DNA from: Macrostomum hystrix
Lineage: Eukaryota > Platyhelminthes > Macrostomidae
DNA length: 64,000 nucleotides
Assembly (NCBI GenBank): GCA_950097015.1
Contig: CATNEN010000007.1
Coordinates: 1,674,001 to 1,738,000 of the forward strand
Reading direction: 5' to 3'
Under the pieces are notes generated by a model. It made no database searches. It saw nothing but the letters and a program-made list of their open reading frames with translations, and was not told the origin of the DNA. The first letter of the stretch is position 1; every line of letters begins with the position of its first letter. Position numbers and translations under genes: made by a program. Shown here one piece after another: positions 59,077 through 64,000 of the stretch.

Positions 59077-60817
59077 ATGGATCCGCTTGGCATGCGACTC
59101 CATGTGGAGATGATGAAGCAGCTAAATGAAAGCAAAGAGAGCTACCCGGAAAATCACAATCCGAACGATGAGCTGGTGGCTGCCCAGTCCAAGCGAAAGT
59201 TGGCTAATCCCGCTAATTGGTTCCGGCGGCCGGCCAGCAATCCCTTGACTTCGAATCAGTTTTTCCCCGCATTCGACCAGCTGCCTATGGATATCGACTA
59301 CGACAGTGACTATTACGATGGGTAAGTTCCTAGTGACCCAGTGTGCTGAGTGAGTGATCCAGTGTGCTTAGTGAGTGACCCAGTGTGCTCAGTGAGTGAC
59401 CCAGTGTGCTCAGTGAGTGACCCAGTGTGCTCAGTGAGTGACGGTGTGCTCAGTGAGTGACCCAGTGTGCTCAGTGAGTGACGGTGTGCTCAGTGAGTGA
59501 CCCAGTGTGCTCAGTGAGTGACGGTGTGCTCAGTGAGTGACCCAGTGTGCTCAGTGATTTACTGACCCAGTGTTCTCAGTGATTAACTGACCCAGTGTGC
59601 TCAGTTAGTGACCCAGTGTGCTCAGTTAGTGACCCAGTGTGCTCAGTGAGTGAACCAGTGTGCTCAGTGAGTGAACCAGTGTGCTCAGTGAGTGACCCAA
59701 TGTGCTCAGTGAGTGAACCAGTGTGCTCAGTGAGTGCTTCAGTCATACACTCAAGTTAAATAGGCATTTTCCCTGCATCATTCAAAAGGAATCACTTTCG
59801 CAAGTTCTGGTTGCTGCTGGCCGAGATTGTAGACGCCTCCCTCACCACCATCAGCTGTTTGCGCAACGAAGTTAAAGCCAAAGACAAGTTGGGTCACGTG
59901 TTTCCCATCTGTTTTTACCCGGATAGTGAAAGTCTCCAGTTTAACTACCGCAGCCTTCGCCAGGGTCGAACCCTGGTACTGTTCTGCCCAACTCAACACG
60001 AGTTTTTGGACGGTCGAACCGGCATGAGAATGGAGCATTTGGAAAGCATGCGGGTATTGCCCATGAACATGGTTGATGTGCAGCGAACAGCCGCGAGGGC
60101 TTTCGTGTGCTCAGTTCACAAGTGAGACCAGGGAATGAGTTTACTCATTCGGTTACGGCTCATTGCACAGTTTACTTTAGTTTACAATTTTGTTAGAGAG
60201 ATTGAGTACAGTTTACTGGAGAGATTGAGTACAGTTTACTGGAGAGATTGAGTACAGTTTACTGTAGATATTGAGTACAGCTTATTAGAGAGTTTGAGTA
60301 CAGTTTATTTAAGATATTGAGTACAGTTTATTTAAGATATTGAGTACAGTTTATTTAAGATATTGAGTACAGTTTATTTAAGATATTGAGTACAGTTTAT
60401 TTAAGATATTGAGTACAGTTTATTTAAGATATTGAGTACAGTTATTTAAGATATTGAGTACAGTTTATTTAAGATATTGAGTACAGTTTATTTAAGATAT
60501 TGAGTACAGTTACAAATAATTCCATTCCTCTTAATAAAATATTGCCCAGATGCTGGAGGTGCAGGTCAGACGAGCAGCAGCGGCGGCAGCAGCAGTCGAA
60601 GCAGCGTCTATTCCGTTGCAGCGGCTGCGGCTACGCCCGCTACTGCGGTCGCGACTGTCAGGCGGCGGACTACCCGCGACACAAAGCCGAATGCGCCAGC
60701 GGCGGTAAAGTTCTGCGGCAGATTGTCCGGCTTGTGTACTTCCGCTATGACACTGCCGTAAGGCAGCAGTTTCGAGACGACATTTACGTTTCACATCCGT
60801 TTGATCTGTTTGTCTGA
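59077..60817 (+). CDS. MYND zinc-finger protein, three exons
   Basis: Exons are 59077-59321, 59789-60121 and 60550-60817; phases 2/1 and 2/1 match and junctions are GT-AG. The product is 281 residues. A TGA closes the frame 18 bases before the ATG. The first 80 residues are polar and end in an acidic patch (DIDYDSDYYD). Exon 2 encodes a compact domain: WLLLAEIVDASLTTISCLRN, then GHVFPICFYPD and EFLDGRTGMRMEH. Exon 3 has a complete MYND finger: CWRC, CSGC, YCGRDC and HKAEC ligands at usual spacing, apart from a Gln/Arg-rich insert in the first loop. MYND fingers bind proline-rich peptides. The FYPD/FLDG domain recurs in my memory with MYND proteins of unknown function, but I cannot name the family. 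Both introns are minisatellites. Confidence 0.85.
59333..59742. repeat. 21-bp minisatellite in MYND intron 1
   Basis: About 19 copies of CAGTGTGCTCAGTGAGTGAC plus C, some shortened. It begins about 12 bases after the donor at 59322 and contains GTGAGTGA in every unit. Confidence 0.95.
60195..60511. repeat. 23-bp minisatellite in MYND intron 2
   Basis: About 14 copies of GAGTACAGTTTATTTAAGAT plus ATT; the first few are a GAGAGATT variant. It ends about 38 bases before the acceptor. Confidence 0.95.
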
Positions 60818-60847
60818 CTGCTTCCTAGTACTGCTGAAAATCTATTG

Positions 60848-61127
60848 TAGTATAAGTTTGAGTTGGTGGACTTCAAAGTGTCCCATAGTATAGTTTGAGT
60901 AGGTGGACTCAAAGTATTCCATAGTCTAGTTTGAGCAGGTGGACTTCAAAGTGTCCCATAGTATAGTTTGAGTAGGTGGACTCAAAGTATTCCATAGTCT
61001 AGTTTGAGCAGGTGGACTTCAAAGTATCTCATAGTATAGTTTGAGTAGGTGGACTCAAAGTATTCCATAGTATAGTTTGAGTAGGTGGACTCAAATTGTC
61101 CCGTAGTATCGTTTGAGTAGATTGACT
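60848..61127. repeat. 35-37 bp minisatellite downstream of the MYND gene
   Basis: About 8 copies of TCCATAGTATAGTTTGAGTA plus GGTGGACTCAAAGTAT, in two alternating forms (GTCCCATAGTATAG and TTCCATAGTCTAG). It starts 30 bases after the stop, so it lies in the 3' UTR or close after it. Confidence 0.92.
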
Positions 61128-61710
61128 CACAAACTCTTCTATCTTGATAAGCATTTTAAGGCGGTTTCCCTGGTTATCACGGCAGTTATTTAATTAGAAT
61201 ATCAGTTTTACCGATTTATTTCTTAATTTACTTTCCTCAGTAATGTTATATTTAGATCGGAGCAATATTGCTCTCACTAACTTAAGATTCTTCAGTCACC
61301 TTATCAGTCGTCTGTGAGCGGGAAAAAAATACAAAATCGTTCTTTCTTTCAGCTTTCTTTGCTTCCAATTTTTTTCTGTCATGTTATTAATAGTACGAGC
61401 GATAAGAAAGTTTAATAGTTGTTTTCACTATTTTAATTATTCGCCCTTTTTTCTCTAAATTTTGTGCTTCTTATTCACATTCATAAGCCGATAATTGTCT
61501 CATTTGTTTTTTTGTTTAGCTGGATAGCACTTATTGACTTACCTTTGTTTTGCAATAAGATATCATTCGTCTAAATCAGAAGTTGTTTACTGAACAGTAC
61601 AGTACAGTACATATTCTGCGAAATAAAAAATAACAAACTCGATACATTCTGTTTGTTACGTTATTTTGGATAAATATTGCTTACTTTGCTATTTCATTTT
61701 TCCTACTTAT
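61128..61710. other. AT-rich intergenic DNA
   Basis: No exon recognised; includes a short ACAGTACAGTACAGTAC stretch near 61596. Confidence 0.4.
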
Positions 61711-62258
61711 CACTCCAACCTCGATTGAGTCACTCCAACCTCGATTGAGTCACTCCAACCTCGATTGAGTCACTCCGACCTCGATTGAGTCACTCCAGTG
61801 CTGATGAGCCACTCCAACCTCGATTGAGTCACTCCAACCTCGATTGAGTCACTCCGACCTCGATTGAGTCACTCCAGTGCTGATGAGCCACTCCAACCTC
61901 GATTGAGTCACTCCAACCTCGATTGAGTCACTCCGACCTCGATTGAGTCACTCCGACCTCGATTGAGTCACTCCAGTGCTGATGAGCCACTCCAGCCTTG
62001 ATTGAGTCACTCCAACGTCGATTGAGTTACTCCAACCTCGATTGAGTCACTCCAACCTCGATTGAGTCACTCCAGTGCTGATGAGTCACTCTAACCTCGA
62101 TTGAGTCACTCCAGTGCTGATGAGTCCCTCTAACCTTGATTGAGTCACTCCAACCTTGATTGAGTCACTGCAACTTCGATTGAGTCACTCCAACCTTGAT
62201 TGAGTCACTTGAACTTCGATTGAGTCACTTCAACTTCGATTGAGTCACTCCAATGCTG
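61711..62258. repeat. 20-bp minisatellite upstream of MRPS16
   Basis: About 28 copies of CACTCCAACCTCGATTGAGT with a recurring variant CACTCCAGTGCTGATGAGC. It ends about 95 bases before the MRPS16 TATA box. Confidence 0.95.
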
Positions 62259-62352
62259 TTTAGTAAAAAACAATTTTTGTCGACTGCATCACGAAAAAAA
62301 TGTTTTATTTTGAATTTCAGCGCGATCATCTCCTACTACTTACTCATTTGGC

Positions 62353-62360
62353 TATATAAG
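62353..62360 (+). promoter_or_regulatory. TATA box TATATAAG of MRPS16
   Basis: It lies 64 bases before the ATG at 62417, implying a 5' UTR of about 30 bases. Confidence 0.5.
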
Positions 62361-62416
62361 TAGCGTTATCAGCATTTACGCGTTTTTTGTACGAAGAGCA
62401 AGAGAAACCTAATAGA

Positions 62417-62821
62417 ATGCGCGGCTGGCGTACCATTCCGGCGTTGAAAGGCTACCGAGTGGCAATGATGTACCCCAAGAAGCCCAGTCCGCGCCTGACC
62501 ATCTCCATGGTGCAGGAGGGCTGCACAAATAGGCCATTCTTTACTATTCAGGCCCGCAATAACCTGCAGGCCGCCAATGAGTCGGGTCTGGAACAGTTGG
62601 GCAGCTGGGATCCTCTGGTCAACACCCACGGCGAACAATTGGTGGGCGTCAATATTGGCCGCCTCATACACTGGATGGCCCACGGTGCCACGCCTTCCCT
62701 GGGTGTGGCCAAACTGTTCGGCCTGGTTGGCGCTCTGCCAGTTCATCCCAGCTCCGAGTTAGAGGCTGTGCGACTGACCAAGACTCTGAGAAGCAAGGCT
62801 AGCGCTGCGCAGGAGGAATAA
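62417..62821 (+). CDS. MRPS16: Mitochondrial small-subunit ribosomal protein S16 (bS16m), single exon
   Basis: 134 residues, against 137 in human. The S16 signatures are clear: LTISMVQEGCTNRPFFTIQA, LEQLGSWDPLVNTHGEQLVG and NIGRLIHWMAHGATPSLGVA. I chose ATG 62417 (MRGWRTIP) because the open frame upstream has no earlier ATG. S16 is a core protein of the mitoribosome small subunit. A cleavable targeting peptide is not obvious, as in other S16m proteins; the basic N-terminus may serve. There are no introns. The stop codon lies inside an AATAAA hexamer (62817-62822). A pentanucleotide array begins 40 bases later. Confidence 0.95.
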   Translation: MRGWRTIPALKGYRVAMMYPKKPSPRLTISMVQEGCTNRPFFTIQARNNLQAANESGLEQLGSWDPLVNTHGEQLVGVNIGRLIHWMAHGATPSLGVAKLFGLVGALPVHPSSELEAVRLTKTLRSKASAAQEE

Positions 62822-62861
62822 ACTGCCTCATATGCGACTTCTGATCTGGTTTATCGGCGCA

Positions 62862-63250
62862 CTCCTGTCCTGTCCTGTCCTGTCCTGACCTGTCCTGTCT
62901 TATCATGTCCTGTCCTGTCTTATCATGTCCTGTCCTGACCTGTCTTATCATGTCCTGTCCTGACCTGTCCTGTCCTGACCTGTCCTGTCCTGTCCTGTCC
63001 TGACCTGTCCTGTCCTGTCCTGACCTGTCCTGTCCTGTCCTGACCTGTCCTGTCCTGTCCTGTCCTGTCCTGTCCTGACCTGTCTTATCATGTCCTGTCC
63101 TGACCTGTCCTGTCCTGACCTGTCCTGTCCTGTCCTGACCTGTCCTGTCCTGTCCTGTCCTGACCTGTCCTGTCCTGTCCTGTCCTGTCCTGACCTGTCC
63201 TGTCTTATCATGTCCTGTCCTGTCCTGTCTTATCCAGTCCTGTCCTGACC
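62862..63250. repeat. TGTCC/TGACC pentanucleotide array after MRPS16
   Basis: CCTGT repeated with CCTGA and CTTATCATGT interruptions over about 390 bases. It starts 41 bases after the MRPS16 stop. An 87-codon minus-strand frame of Asp/Arg/Thr/Gly repeats is a by-product. Confidence 0.97.
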
Positions 63251-63467
63251 ATATTTCTGTCCACCAAGTCGTATGGGTCTGTTAATCAGTGTATATTATT
63301 TTTCTTCATTAAAGCCGAAATAGATTGAAGGTGAAACGATCACTAGTTAACTTGTTCGTTAGTCTATTGAATTTTTTGTCTCTTTTTTTCGTCCTCTTAT
63401 ACGAATTCTCGGTTCTGGAACAGTTTCTGTGCGTTGCAAACTGTCTGCACCGTGTAATAAGAATATT

Positions 63468-63720
63468 GACGGGGGTGCTTTGGGCACTGTCACATCATTT
63501 GGCGACATTCGACCTGCAGTCAGCGAGGAGGCAGTTCTGCCCGTTCCGCTGACTCCTGAGCATACGCTCACACAGATGTGTACATCTGCCCTGACTTTCT
63601 CATCGTCAGGCAGTGTACACTCTCACTCTGCCTTGGAGGTTGGCCCTCAATGGGACGTAAATTGCACGACAAGCGCCCAAGGCTTTTCTCCGCTGCGAAA
63701 TGTGGCCTCCTTAATAGAAA
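63468..63720 (-). mobile_element. SINE family 2 copy before MNAT1
   Basis: Shares the body of the copies in DAGL introns 1 and 2 (ATCATTTGGCGACATTCGACC, with the CTGCCCTGACTTTCTCATCG block) up to the GCTGCGAAATGTGGCCTCC region. The tRNA-like head beyond that is not clear. Confidence 0.75.
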
Positions 63721-63886
63721 GAACCCCTCTTGGAAGTACTATTGTGAATGCTTGGCTCGGCGAAGTGCCTACCGCCTGTAGATCGTTTAGAACTATCGCC
63801 TGAATAACTTGTGATGTACCCAGCATACTACTAATAAACTACTTGAGGTTATTTGAAACTTCAATAATATCCCCGCAGCAGGCGAG

Positions 63887-64000
63887 ATGGACAAGCAGAA
63901 ATGCCCGGAATGCAAGGCCACCAAGTACACCAACCCCAGCCTGAAGATGATGGTGAACTCATGCGGCCACGCTCTGTGCGAGAACTGTGTGGACATCCTG
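63887..64000 (+). CDS. MNAT1: CDK-activating kinase assembly factor MAT1, N-terminal RING, cut by window end
   Basis: 38 codons are visible and remain open at 64000. The start [20 protein letters not shown] and the following [13 protein letters not shown] match the C3HC4 RING at the N-terminus of MAT1 (human protein 309 residues). In that family the CPxCKTTKYxNPSLKLMVNxCGH pattern is very distinctive. MAT1 holds CDK7 and cyclin H together in the CAK module of TFIIH, in the nucleus. The ATG is preceded by CCCCGCAG at 63871-63878, a likely acceptor, so the 5' UTR is probably spliced. Confidence 0.93.
   Translation, partial: MDKQKCPECKATKYTNPSLKMMVNSCGHALCENCVDIL

Overview
The window looks like a stretch of nuclear genome from an invertebrate animal. 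The genes are interrupted by GT-AG introns, and their products are typical of metazoans: alpha-SNAP, a classical calpain, a diacylglycerol lipase, a DALRD3-like protein, mitochondrial ribosomal protein S16 and the start of the CDK-activating-kinase subunit MAT1. Standard stop codons are used. A lophotrochozoan or flatworm-like animal is a reasonable guess from the gene sequences, but nothing here fixes the taxon. All calls come from reading translations, splice sites and repeats by eye; no database search was run.

Layout: (1) 279-4793, minus strand: at least three exons of a low-complexity AF4/FMR2-like protein, with a 1.4-kb 21-bp minisatellite in one intron. (2) 4.8-8.0 kb: AT-rich intergenic DNA. 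(3) 8034-17514: a Ty3/Gypsy LTR element with intact 228-bp LTRs and a 5-bp target duplication, carrying a BEL/Pao element nested in the opposite orientation. Both are decayed. (4) 21366-23318: alpha-SNAP, two exons, with two different tRNA-derived SINEs in its intron. (5) 24.2-29.5 kb: an exon encoding a UBZ-like zinc finger, lying between two minisatellites that share a core sequence. (6) 29898-30594: a 5'-truncated LINE. (7) 31117-34180, minus strand: a complete 762-residue calpain. (8) 35-40 kb: another minisatellite, a TA-flanked MITE, a small spliced membrane-protein gene, and a second MITE with an 8-bp target duplication. (9) 41295-48212: a seven-exon diacylglycerol lipase; most of its larger introns hold a SINE or a private minisatellite. 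(10) 49756-51733: a three-exon DALRD3-like gene. (11) 52.2-57.5 kb: a 5.3-kb 25-bp satellite with a nested 827-bp duplication, followed by a G-rich 21-bp array. (12) 59077-60817: a MYND zinc-finger gene. (13) 62417-62821: MRPS16. (14) 63887-64000: the RING start of MNAT1, cut by the window end.

The genes are unrelated housekeeping or signalling genes with no operon logic. The dominant feature is tandem repetition: about eighteen unrelated minisatellites with mostly 15-36 bp units. Each belongs to one intron or one intergenic gap, and several begin within tens of bases of a splice donor or a stop codon. I see no new multi-gene system. The best candidates for new observations are this intron-by-intron minisatellite pattern, the two MITEs, the small spliced membrane protein and the UBZ gene between related arrays.
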